The position numbers and the translations under genes are program-made. DNA of 9,380 nucleotides from JBCDBL01 sp039183635 (lineage in GTDB: Bacteria > Pseudomonadota > Alphaproteobacteria > Caulobacterales > Parvularculaceae): contig JBCDBL010000144.1 in NCBI GenBank assembly GCA_039183635.1, forward strand, positions 1-9,380, in the 5' to 3' direction. Shown piece by piece: positions 1-6,440 of the stretch (its first letter is position 1; each line of letters opens with the position of its first letter). The notes beneath the pieces are model-generated. The model saw only the letters and a program-made list of their open reading frames with translations, did no database searches and was not told the DNA's origin.

Positions 1-228
1 CGACCACATCCCCTCATGGGTGATGCTGTCGCCAAGAAAGACAACATCTACAGCGTCGATTTTTGAAGCCTCGAACGCATCAATACGGCGTTCCGACATT
101 TTGCTGAGGCTGGTGTTAATGAGATCCACGACATTGGAGATATACCCAAAAGAAAGGGCCGCGCCCCCGATGAACACCGCGTTCAAGAGCAGCGATATTA
201 TAAAAATGATCCGTGTAAAACCGCTCAT
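1..228 (-). CDS. SGNH/GDSL-family hydrolase, membrane-anchored, N-terminal fragment
   Basis: Only the first 76 codons are in the window; the gene runs off the left edge. The protein opens with a hydrophobic segment (about residues 6-30) that fits a signal anchor or uncleaved signal peptide. Near residues 62-72 it carries VVFLGDSITHEG, the block I motif of SGNH/GDSL esterases and lipases, with Ser68 as the expected nucleophile. The remaining blocks, including the Asp-His pair, lie outside. The family removes acyl groups from lipids, sugars or peptidoglycan-linked substrates, and the substrate cannot be told here. The ATG at 228 is preferred because a G-rich AAAGGGGGGG tract lies just upstream. 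In-frame ATGs at 249 and 276 would add 7 or 16 residues before the hydrophobic segment but have weak ribosome sites. An in-frame TAA precedes the 276 start. The gene diverges from the phytase-like gene to its right. Confidence 0.75.
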   Translation of the reverse strand, partial: MSGFTRIIFIISLLLNAVFIGGAALSFGYISNVVDLINTSLSKMSERRIDAFEASKIDAVDVVFLGDSITHEGMWS

Positions 229-341
229 TGCCCCCCCTTTGGCGGCCATTGCGGCCGGTCTGTTCTTGCGCGTCATGGCACTTTAGCGATACCTGTGCAT
301 TTTCCAACCATATGTTACGCTCATTTAAAGCGTATCGCAGC

Positions 342-349
342 AAGAGGGG
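342..349 (+). promoter_or_regulatory. Ribosome binding site of the phytase-like gene
   Basis: The sequence AAGAGGGG ends 9 nt before the ATG at 359 but only 3 nt before an in-frame TTG at 353. This supports the ATG at 359 as the start. Confidence 0.6.
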
Positions 350-358
350 TGATTGGTC

Positions 359-1516
359 ATGGTGAAACGCGCCGTTTTGGGATTGGGCGTCCTGATGGCC
401 GCGGCCGCATGCGAGCCGCAAAACAACGCCGCGCCGCCGGCCGAACCTGAGGCGGCGGCCGCGCCCTTCGTGGACGTCACCGCCCCCTATGAGACCCCCT
501 TCGCCGACGAGCGCGTCAGCGGCGCGGCGTTCTGGGCCGACCCGGCCTTGTCGTTCCGAAGCGTCATCGCCGCAATTTACGAGCGCCAGGCCCTGGTTCT
601 GTTCGACACGGAGCTTTCCCCCCTGGACCAGCGCGGCGGCGCATGGGGCGGCGGCCTCGCCCTCGCCTATGGCCTTGACGGCGGCGAAGCGCTCCTCGCC
701 GCCCATGACGACGAGACCGGCGCGTTCCGGTTTTTCACCGTCGACGCCGAAGACCGCGTCCTTGTCGACCTTAACGCCGATATCAAGGCCAAAGGCCCGA
801 TGCGGGACATCTGTCTCAGTTCGGGAGATGGCGGCGCGTTCGCTCTCCACGCGGTGACCCAGCGTGGGACGTATTATGCGTTCGATTTGGAGACTGAAGC
901 GGGAAATGTAGCCTCGCGCGACTTTGCTGAGTTCGATAATGAGACGCCGTTCACCGCCTGCGCTGTCGATAACGACGCTAAGCGTCTCTATCTCGGACAG
1001 GCCGACGGCAGGCTGCTGAAGGCCGATCTCGCCGCAACGGAGTTCGTTTTGGAGCTTGTGGACGCAAAAGGTCCGGAAACCATCTCCGGCCTCGCCCTGT
1101 TGGCCCAGGGCGACGGCGCCGGCCGCATCCTCGCCGCCAACGGCGACAGCGGCTACATCCATGTGTTTGACAAAAACGACTACGCTTTCGAAGGCGCCTT
1201 CCGGGTGATCGACGCATTCGACGTGGACGCCGTCGACGAGATTACGGCGCTGTCGGCCTTCGGCGGCAATCTCGGCGGGATTTATCGCAACGGCGTGATC
1301 GCCGTCGGCGACGGCCGCGACGATCAGGGGGCGAATTTGAAGCTTGTCCCCTGGAGCGCCGTGGCGAACGCCCTTGGCGTCGACGTGGGTGCGGCGGTCT
1401 CGCCCCGGGGGCAGGCCGCGATTGAGGAGACCGACGACGATGGCGTCAATATTCAGCTAGACGGCGTTCCGGCGGAGATTATGGGCGAAGCTCAAAGCGG
1501 CGGCGAGAACGAGTAA
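359..1516 (+). CDS. Phytase-like beta-propeller lipoprotein
   Basis: 385 residues. The N terminus is basic then hydrophobic and ends at AAAAC, a permissive lipobox with Cys18 as the lipidated residue; Glu follows it, then an Ala/Pro-rich linker to about residue 37. The rest resembles beta-propeller phytase domains (3-phytase, BPP type). An N-terminal strand pattern covers residues 48-85. A middle segment near 195-220 (TACAVDNDAKRLYLGQ) takes the place of the family's EGCV-like blade. A C-terminal NGVIAVGDG...LKLVPW near 311-332 matches the family's closing 'G-x-x-V-x-x-D...N-x-K-x-V-x-W' blade. True BPP enzymes bind calcium and release phosphate from phytate; several usual acidic and basic ligands look replaced here, so activity is doubtful. 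Location is probably the outer membrane, periplasmic face. The last 60 bp overlap the end of ctaA on the other strand. Confidence 0.7.
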   Translation: MVKRAVLGLGVLMAAAACEPQNNAAPPAEPEAAAAPFVDVTAPYETPFADERVSGAAFWADPALSFRSVIAAIYERQALVLFDTELSPLDQRGGAWGGGLALAYGLDGGEALLAAHDDETGAFRFFTVDAEDRVLVDLNADIKAKGPMRDICLSSGDGGAFALHAVTQRGTYYAFDLETEAGNVASRDFAEFDNETPFTACAVDNDAKRLYLGQADGRLLKADLAATEFVLELVDAKGPETISGLALLAQGDGAGRILAANGDSGYIHVFDKNDYAFEGAFRVIDAFDVDAVDEITALSAFGGNLGGIYRNGVIAVGDGRDDQGANLKLVPWSAVANALGVDVGAAVSPRGQAAIEETDDDGVNIQLDGVPAEIMGEAQSGGENE

Positions 1517-2548
1517 CGCGCCCGCCTGGTGCGCCGCGCCGAGCCAGAGGGGCACGCCGGCGACCAGCGTCCAAATTCCTAAAACCACCTGCGCCATGAT
1601 GGCGGCGAACACAACATCGGCGCCCCGTCGCAACGCGGCGGGCAGGCGCGTGCGCCGGGCTGCAATCCACAGCCACACGCCGGCGGCGGCAAGCAGATAG
1701 GCCCCGATCCTGTGATTGAACTGCACCGCGGCGATGCTTTCAAAAAAATTGGCGAACCACGGCGCTTTTTCAAAATAGGCTTCAGGAACGAACTGACCGT
1801 CCATCAAAGGCCATGTGTTGTAGGTGAACCCGGCCCTGAGGCCCGCCACAAATCCGCCCAGCAGAATCTGCAGATAGACGCCGACGGCGATAAACACCGC
1901 GCCGAGGGCGAGCCCTTTCAGGCGGGGATGGGCCGCGCGGGGGCGCGGCCGCACAAGGTCCAACGCCGTCCAAAAGATGAACGCGAAAATCGCAATCGCG
2001 AGGCCGAGATGGGCGACGAGGCGATATTGGCTGACGTCCACCCGTTCGGTGAGGCCGCTCATCACCATGAACCACCCCAACGCCCCTTGCGCCCCGCCGA
2101 GGGCGAACATCAGCCACAGCTTGGGAACGAGCGGTCCGGACACCTTCTTTGTAAAGAGGAAATACATAAACGGAACGAAGAAGGCGAGACCGATGAGGCG
2201 GCCGAGGAATCTGTGCCCCCACTCCCACCAGTAAATATATTTGAACTCCGCCATGCTCATCCCCTTGTTGATGAGCTGGTATTCGGGGATCTGGCGGTAC
2301 TTCTCCATCTCCTCCAGCCACGCGGCCTCGGACAGAGGCGGGATCGCGCCCGTCACGGGCCGCCATTCGGTGATGGACAGCCCGGAGTCGGTGAGCCGCG
2401 TCGCCCCGCCGACAACCACCATGACAAACAACAGCCCGCACATGGCGAACAGCCATACGGCGATCTGGCGCGCATGGGCGGCGGTCATGTCCGTCGGCTT
2501 TACCCGCCCCTCGGCGCGCCCGGCGATTGTTTTTGCAGCGATCGTCAT
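1457..2548 (-). CDS. ctaA: Heme A synthase (COX15/CtaA family)
   Basis: 363 residues. The enzyme is an inner-membrane protein that oxidises the C8 methyl of heme O to a formyl group, giving heme A for aa3-type cytochrome c oxidase. The four heme-ligand histidines are visible: EWGHR (His112), LVAHLG (His180), FNHRIGAY (His279) and AAHQAG (His340). The block GGATRLTDSGLSITEW (residues 47-62) is a hallmark of the family, as is TYNTWPLMDG near 242-251. About eight transmembrane segments can be followed from residue 28 to 356, in two homologous four-helix halves. Length and motifs match the COX15-like group found in mitochondria and alphaproteobacteria. A GTG lies directly before the ATG at 2548 and would add one residue; neither has a strong ribosome site. 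A later ATG near 2490 (MTAAHARQ) is also possible. No oxidase subunit genes lie next to it. Confidence 0.96.
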   Translation of the reverse strand: MTIAAKTIAGRAEGRVKPTDMTAAHARQIAVWLFAMCGLLFVMVVVGGATRLTDSGLSITEWRPVTGAIPPLSEAAWLEEMEKYRQIPEYQLINKGMSMAEFKYIYWWEWGHRFLGRLIGLAFFVPFMYFLFTKKVSGPLVPKLWLMFALGGAQGALGWFMVMSGLTERVDVSQYRLVAHLGLAIAIFAFIFWTALDLVRPRPRAAHPRLKGLALGAVFIAVGVYLQILLGGFVAGLRAGFTYNTWPLMDGQFVPEAYFEKAPWFANFFESIAAVQFNHRIGAYLLAAAGVWLWIAARRTRLPAALRRGADVVFAAIMAQVVLGIWTLVAGVPLWLGAAHQAGALLVLAAALSFAHNLRRNAV

Positions 2549-2663
2549 CACACTTTCGTTCTATATTGCGTTAAGTCATATAGCCGGCCGGGGCGCCGGA
2601 GCAATATGATCTCCCGCGTCGCGCCGCCGCATGCCGCGGCAAGAACAAAGAGGATGAGGATCC

Positions 2664-2885
2664 ATGGAGCCAAAATATAAAAAGCTGATCGGCGTCATCG
2701 TTCTGATCGTCGGCCTCACCGTCTACGCCTTCGCCGCCATGGGCCTCGGCGTCGCCTACGTGCCGGAAATGTGGATGGTGGAGCTGCTTTATTACGCCAC
2801 CGCCGGCGTCATATGGGTCTGGCCCGCCGGCAAGCTCATCGCCTGGATGAGCCGCCCGAAGGCGAGCGGCGGCGAACAGAGTTAA
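2664..2885 (+). CDS. DUF2842-family small membrane protein
   Basis: 73 residues with two transmembrane segments, at about 8-30 and 38-62, separated by a short loop that contains Pro34. The second segment has the pattern LLYYATAGVIWVWP followed by LIAWM and a basic RPK tail. This matches DUF2842, a short family found mostly in alphaproteobacteria and of unknown function. The start is supported by AGAGGA at 2649-2654, 9 nt before the ATG. The gene diverges from ctaA with 115 bp between the two starts, so the two may share a promoter region. Its TAA stop sits within TTAA, which also encodes the stop of the converging minus-strand gene. Confidence 0.82.
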   Translation: MEPKYKKLIGVIVLIVGLTVYAFAAMGLGVAYVPEMWMVELLYYATAGVIWVWPAGKLIAWMSRPKASGGEQS

Positions 2886-3358
2886 AACGTAACGGAAAGC
2901 TGGCTTTCGTCGTCGAAGACGAGTTTGGTCACGGCGCCGGCGCGCTCGACTGTCACCTCGCACGGCGCAGCGCTGACATCGCGCAAGATGCGGTTGCCGA
3001 TGCTAAGTCCCGTCAATCCCTCCGGCGCAGCGCCGGACTGGTAGACCCATATGTCGTCCCCATCCCGGTCGACGCCGTCTACTGCAAGATCAATGGCGAG
3101 GCCGAAAGGCGTTGTGAGACGAAAGCGGCCGGATACGTATTCGCCCACCGCCTCCAACGCGCCCTCGGTCTCATTAAGCCGCGCCGAAACCCCGAAAACG
3201 CTGCGCATCGCTTTTTCCGCCTCCACAGCAGGCAGTCGGTGCAAGACTTCGATGGAGCCGCGATCGACGCGCACCGATGTCACCGCGGGCGCCTCGCCTG
3301 CATTCGCCGCGAAGGCGGTTGAGGCCCATATTGCCGCTGCTATGGCCACCACCCTCAT
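2882..3358 (-). CDS. DUF6702-like exported protein
   Basis: 158 residues. The first 17-20 residues form a cleavable signal peptide (MRVVAIAAAIWASTAFA, cut probable after an AxA site), so the mature protein is about 140 residues and periplasmic. The body has short beta-strand-like stretches, including SIEVLHRLPAVEAEKAM (35-51), YVSGRFRL (74-81), GDDIWVYQ (100-107) and a late IGNRILRDV (120-128). This order resembles DUF6702, a family of small secreted proteins with no assigned function. The match is by eye and should be treated as probable. The gene starts inside the last codons of the bactofilin-like gene (ATGA overlap), and AGGGGG at 3366-3371, 7 nt before the ATG, serves as ribosome site. 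The two are therefore almost certainly cotranscribed and translationally coupled. The single Cys133 has no partner in the protein. Confidence 0.65.
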   Translation of the reverse strand: MRVVAIAAAIWASTAFAANAGEAPAVTSVRVDRGSIEVLHRLPAVEAEKAMRSVFGVSARLNETEGALEAVGEYVSGRFRLTTPFGLAIDLAVDGVDRDGDDIWVYQSGAAPEGLTGLSIGNRILRDVSAAPCEVTVERAGAVTKLVFDDESQLSVTF

Positions 3359-4554
3359 GACGGCGCCCCCTGGCGCAGGGCGGCCAGGAACGCTCTCACA
3401 ATGGCGCCGAAACCAATAAGATACGCCAGAAAAACCAGCACGCCGCCGGCGATCGGAATCAGCCCGACGATAAGAAGCACCAGCAACCCTAACAAAAAGA
3501 ACAGTATTTTCGGTTGCCCCCCACCATCGCGCCCCAGGATCAAATGACCGACGACAAAGCCCGTCGCAACGAACGCCAATATATTCAGCAACAAGAACCC
3601 GACCAACAATGCGACGGCCAAAAGCGTGCCGACAACGGTGAACATCAGCAAAAACGCCGACAAAGGCGCCATCAAAAAAACTGCAAAACCGATGAGCCCC
3701 GTCATGAGCGGCGCGCCAACGCCCTTTTCGATGACGCCTGCAAAAAGCCCGGGAAACAGTAACGCGAGGGCGGCGCCGCTGACGAACACCGCAAGGTTGA
3801 ATGCAGCGCTAAAAGCGATGGACCCGCCAAGCGTGGGACGGATCGCTTCAACTACGGACGTGTCCAACTCTTCGGGCGTCACCTCAGTGTAATTGACGTC
3901 GCCCTCGATCTCAGCTTGCGGCGAAATTTTCGCCCGAGCGGTTGCGCTATAGTTCAAATCCCCGGCGATTTCAGCATTGGGGCCGATCTCTATCTCCTCC
4001 GCTACGATCTTCACATCTCCGGCTATGGCGCTGTTTACAAACACATAATCGCTGGAAATGTCGGCGTCGCCAGCGACAGCGCCGGTGAGGGTGACCGCAG
4101 CGCCGTCGGCCTTGAAGTCACCGGCAACCTCCGCAGCCATCGTAATGGCGGCGCCCGCGAGATTGACGTCGCCGGCGACGGTCGCTTCAGCTGCAATATC
4201 GATATCAGCGGCTATGATCTGAACATCGCCGCCGACATCGGCGGACAGGGCCGCGTCTCCGGACATGATCATGACGTCGCCGACAATGTCAGCCTCCGTG
4301 ACGCCGACGTCACCGCCCGCCGCAGCGAGATCGCCGCCGATCGAGCCCGATACGGAAATGGAGCCCCCCGCGAGGCGCACGTTATTCTCAACGTTTCCGG
4401 AAACGACGACACGACCGCCTGCGGCCATGACGGACTTTCGCCCGTCCGCCTCAATTTCAACGACGCCGCCGGCGCGCGCGCCGGTTTCCGCAAAGGCGTG
4501 GAAAGGCGCCAGGGCCGTTATCGCCGCAAACGCGGCAGCCGCTAAAAATCGCAT
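3355..4554 (-). CDS. Exported bactofilin-like repeat protein with C-terminal membrane domain
   Basis: 399 residues in three parts. Residues 1-22 are a signal peptide ending AFA. Residues about 45-222 hold at least nine imperfect rungs of 17-20 residues, most opening with Gly-Asp preceded by Gly, Ala, Val or Glu; the GD pairs fall at 74, 92, 109, 128, 145, 162, 179, 198 and 218. This periodicity is that of a right-handed beta-helix of the polymer-forming (bactofilin) type. Residues about 245-392 contain four or five hydrophobic segments rich in Leu, Val, Gly and Phe. Classical bactofilins are cytoplasmic and lack a signal peptide, so this protein would place the beta-helix in the periplasm, anchored by the C-terminal helices. 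Databases often label this architecture 'polymer-forming cytoskeletal protein'; its role is not known. GGGGGAG at 4562-4568 is a good ribosome site for the ATG at 4554. The DUF6702-like gene overlaps its stop. Confidence 0.85.
   Translation of the reverse strand: MRFLAAAAFAAITALAPFHAFAETGARAGGVVEIEADGRKSVMAAGGRVVVSGNVENNVRLAGGSISVSGSIGGDLAAAGGDVGVTEADIVGDVMIMSGDAALSADVGGDVQIIAADIDIAAEATVAGDVNLAGAAITMAAEVAGDFKADGAAVTLTGAVAGDADISSDYVFVNSAIAGDVKIVAEEIEIGPNAEIAGDLNYSATARAKISPQAEIEGDVNYTEVTPEELDTSVVEAIRPTLGGSIAFSAAFNLAVFVSGAALALLFPGLFAGVIEKGVGAPLMTGLIGFAVFLMAPLSAFLLMFTVVGTLLAVALLVGFLLLNILAFVATGFVVGHLILGRDGGGQPKILFFLLGLLVLLIVGLIPIAGGVLVFLAYLIGFGAIVRAFLAALRQGAPS
3895..4431 (-). repeat. Coding repeats of the beta-helix domain
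   Basis: This stretch encodes the nine 17-20 residue rungs of the bactofilin-like protein. At DNA level, short GCCGGCGAC-like units recur about every 51-60 bp on the minus strand, one per Gly-Asp turn, while the sequence between them has diverged. The repeats are therefore old and held by protein structure, not by recent duplication. Confidence 0.7.
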
Positions 4555-4621
4555 GGCTCGACTCCCCCAAAGATCAGGCGTTCACCATAGGCCATAAAGG
4601 GCGGCGGGACCATGCGGCGGC

Positions 4622-5116
4622 TCAGGTTTCGGACAGCTCCAGAAAGGCCGGGGGCCGGTTCACAACCTCTCTCATGGCGAAGCTCGATTGAATGCGCGCA
4701 ACGCCGGGAAACGCCGAAAGCCGCTCCTTATGGAGGCGCTCGAAGTCCTGTATGTCCCGGGCCGCCACCCGCAAAATATAATCGGATGTGCCGGACATCA
4801 AATAGCACTGCAAGACGTTTGGACATTCTTCCACCGCTTCTTCAAAGGCGGTGAAATAGGCTTCGGTCTGGCGCTCCAGGGTAATGTTCACAAACGCGAT
4901 GAACCCGGCCTCGGCGACGTCTGCGCTGATCTCGGCGTAATAGCCGCGAATGGCGCCCATGGTCTCCAAAACCTGCACCCGCCGAAGGCACGCCGAAGGC
5001 GACAGGCCGACGCGTTCCGCCAGGTCCACATTCGGAATCCGTCCGTTCAATTGCATCTCATTCAAGATCGCACGATCGGTTTCATCGAGCGGGGCGTTTG
5101 CAGCTTTCTTTGGCAT
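4622..5116 (-). CDS. Lrp/AsnC-family transcriptional regulator
   Basis: 164 residues, the usual length of the family. An N-terminal winged helix-turn-helix begins after LDETDRAIL, with NVDLAERVGLSPSACLRR (29-46) as the recognition region. A linker leads to the C-terminal RAM ligand-binding domain (about 70-152), which includes the turn GTSDYILRV (109-117) where amino acid effectors bind between subunits, and PGVARIQSSFAMREV. Such proteins form dimers to octamers and switch promoters in response to amino acids. The start at 5116 is chosen because the reading frame upstream to 5194 gives a non-typical 26-residue extension, whereas MPKKAANAPLDETD is a normal family start. The gene diverges from ald; divergent Lrp-type regulators commonly control alanine dehydrogenase in response to alanine, so it is probably the local regulator of ald. 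It is followed after 67 bp by the bactofilin-like gene on the same strand. Confidence 0.95.
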   Translation of the reverse strand: MPKKAANAPLDETDRAILNEMQLNGRIPNVDLAERVGLSPSACLRRVQVLETMGAIRGYYAEISADVAEAGFIAFVNITLERQTEAYFTAFEEAVEECPNVLQCYLMSGTSDYILRVAARDIQDFERLHKERLSAFPGVARIQSSFAMREVVNRPPAFLELSET

Positions 5117-5129
5117 GAAGACCCTATAA

Positions 5130-5144
5130 CGCAATATTACTCGG
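5130..5144. promoter_or_regulatory. Candidate Lrp-type operator in the lrp-ald intergenic region
   Basis: CGCAATATTACTCGG agrees at 11 of 15 positions with the E. coli Lrp consensus YAGHAWATTWTDCTR, including the AT-rich core. It lies 13 bp upstream of the regulator's ATG, which would suit autoregulation. The comparison was done by eye, and the consensus of this particular regulator is unknown. Confidence 0.3.
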
Positions 5145-5171
5145 AATAAAAGCCTTTGCTTCGTCATCTTT

Positions 5172-5183
5172 GCAGGGACCTGC
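5172..5183. promoter_or_regulatory. Short perfect inverted repeat between the regulator and ald
   Basis: GCAGG and CCTGC are separated by GA, about 57 bp before the ald ATG and about the same distance from the regulator start. It may be a protein-binding dyad in the shared control region, though a 5-bp dyad can occur by chance in GC-rich DNA. Confidence 0.2.
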
Positions 5184-5223
5184 TCCCCCCTCACCGCCTA
5201 TCGTGAACCAGCATTACATTTTG

Positions 5224-5233
5224 AGGAGGAGGG
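5224..5233 (+). promoter_or_regulatory. Strong ribosome binding site of ald
   Basis: AGGAGGAGGG ends 7 nt before the ald ATG. It is the best Shine-Dalgarno match in the window and points to high translation of alanine dehydrogenase. Confidence 0.8.
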
Positions 5234-5240
5234 ATTTGAA

Positions 5241-6353
5241 ATGCGCGTCGGCGTTCCCACAGAGATCAAGAACAGCGAGTACCGTGTCGGCCTGACGCCG
5301 GCCAGCGTTCGGGAGTATATTGCAGCGGGCCACGAGGTGTTCATTCAGTCCGGCGCCGGCCACGGCATCGGCGCCGATGACGATGTCTATAAAGCCGCCG
5401 GCGCCCAAATCGCCCCCGACGCCGCCACGGTGTTCGATACAGCGGACATGGTCGTCAAGGTGAAAGAACCGCAGCCTTCGGAATGGGTGCAGCTGCGCGA
5501 GGGGCAAATTCTGTACACGTACCTCCACCTCGCCCCGGACCCGAGACAAACCGACGGCCTTGTGGAATCAGGCGTCACCGCTGTCGCTTACGAAACCATC
5601 ACCGATCGCAACGGCCGTCTGCCGCTTTTGGCGCCTATGAGCGAGGTCGCCGGCCGGCTGTCGATTCAATCAGCCGCTTTCGCGCTGGAAAAACCGAAAG
5701 GGGGCGCCGGCCTTCTTCTGGGCGGCGTGCCGGGCGTGCCCCCGGCCCGAGTGCTTGTCATCGGCGGGGGCGTCGTCGGCGTGAACGCCGCGCGCATGGC
5801 CAGCGGGCTCGGCGCCGAAGTAGTCATCCTCGACCGCTCCCTCGACCGGCTTTACGAGCTGGACGAATTATTCCTCGGTCGGGTTCAAACCCGGTATTCG
5901 ACCCTGGAAGCCATTGACGAGGAAGTTCTGAAAGCCGACGTCGTCATCGGCGCCGTCCTCGCCCCGGGGGCCAGCGCCCCCAAACTCGTCCGCCGGGAAA
6001 TGTTATCCCGCATGAAGCCGAAATCGGTGCTGGTGGACGTATCCATCGACCAGGGCGGATGTTTTGAGACCTCCAAAGCCACCACTCACGACGATCCCAC
6101 ATATGAAATCGACGGCGTTGTGCATTATTGTGTGGCGAACATGCCCGGCGCGGCGCCGCTCACCTCGTCGGTTGCGCTCAACAACGCCACCCTCGCGCAC
6201 GGCCTCGCTCTGGCCGACAGCGGCCTCGACGCCATTCGCAGGGACCCGCACCTCAAAAACGGCCTCAACGTGCACCGGGGCGCGGTGACCTATAAAGCCG
6301 TCGCAGACGCCCTTGGGCGTGAATATGTGGAGCCCGATACAGCCCTGGCGTAG
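5241..6353 (+). CDS. ald: Alanine dehydrogenase
   Basis: 370 residues, full family length. The enzyme catalyses the reversible NAD-dependent oxidative deamination of L-alanine to pyruvate and ammonia in the cytoplasm, letting the cell use alanine as carbon and nitrogen source or assimilate ammonia. The residues known from studied homologues are present at the same numbers: Arg15 and Lys75 for pyruvate binding, and the catalytic His96 and Asp270. The Rossmann motif GGGVVG lies at 175-180, with Asp198 (VILDRS) at the end of the second strand for the NAD ribose. The opening MRVGVPTEIKNSEYRVGLTP and the segment HYCVANMPGAAPLTSS (295-310) are typical of the family. The very strong ribosome site fixes the start. 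The divergent Lrp-family gene upstream is the likely regulator, and a strong stem-loop follows the stop by 24 bp. Confidence 0.98.
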   Translation: MRVGVPTEIKNSEYRVGLTPASVREYIAAGHEVFIQSGAGHGIGADDDVYKAAGAQIAPDAATVFDTADMVVKVKEPQPSEWVQLREGQILYTYLHLAPDPRQTDGLVESGVTAVAYETITDRNGRLPLLAPMSEVAGRLSIQSAAFALEKPKGGAGLLLGGVPGVPPARVLVIGGGVVGVNAARMASGLGAEVVILDRSLDRLYELDELFLGRVQTRYSTLEAIDEEVLKADVVIGAVLAPGASAPKLVRREMLSRMKPKSVLVDVSIDQGGCFETSKATTHDDPTYEIDGVVHYCVANMPGAAPLTSSVALNNATLAHGLALADSGLDAIRRDPHLKNGLNVHRGAVTYKAVADALGREYVEPDTALA

Positions 6354-6377
6354 GCGAGACGATGTCGTTTGCGACGC

Positions 6378-6409
6378 GCAAGCCTCTCACGATTGCGTGA
6401 GAGGCTTGC
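6378..6409 (+). terminator. Strong stem-loop after ald
   Basis: A perfect 14-bp stem (6378-6391 with 6396-6409) closes an ATTG tetraloop; its core is CAAGCCTCTCAC paired with GTGAGAGGCTTG. It begins 24 bp after the ald stop and ends 31 bp before the next ATG. No T tract follows on either strand, so it is not a canonical intrinsic terminator. It may end or stabilise the ald transcript, or attenuate entry into the next gene. Confidence 0.6.
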
Positions 6410-6440
6410 ATCTAAAGGCGACACATGGCTTGATACGGTC

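Noticed and set aside
301..329. Possible promoter before the phytase-like gene (TTTCCA, 17-bp spacer, TTTAAA)
   Set aside because: The hexamers match the sigma-70 consensus only loosely and such matches are frequent by chance.
116..1162. Long minus-strand open frame opposite the phytase-like gene
   Set aside because: It has no recognisable domain and is rich in Arg/Gly from reverse-complemented GC-rich codons. The plus strand has a signal peptide and family pattern, so this is a shadow; it also crosses the start of the SGNH gene.
1712..2680. 322-codon plus-strand open frame opposite ctaA
   Set aside because: The ctaA protein on the other strand has all family motifs. This frame has a His/Arg/Pro-rich composition typical of antisense frames.
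3916..4545. 209-codon plus-strand frame opposite the bactofilin-like gene, with repeated-looking residues
   Set aside because: Its repeats are only the reverse complement of the Gly-Asp rungs. The minus-strand product has a signal peptide, periodic beta-helix and membrane helices.
5117..5194. 26-residue N-terminal extension of the Lrp-type regulator
   Set aside because: The family normally starts shortly before the LDxxDRxIL segment. The extension would cover most of the ald control region.
6351..6440. In-frame continuation from ald through its TAG into the coiled-coil gene, suggesting stop read-through or a split fusion
   Set aside because: Ald is full length at 370 residues and the 29 intervening codons span the hairpin with no protein-like pattern. 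The downstream product starts with a clear signal peptide. Shared frame is probably chance.
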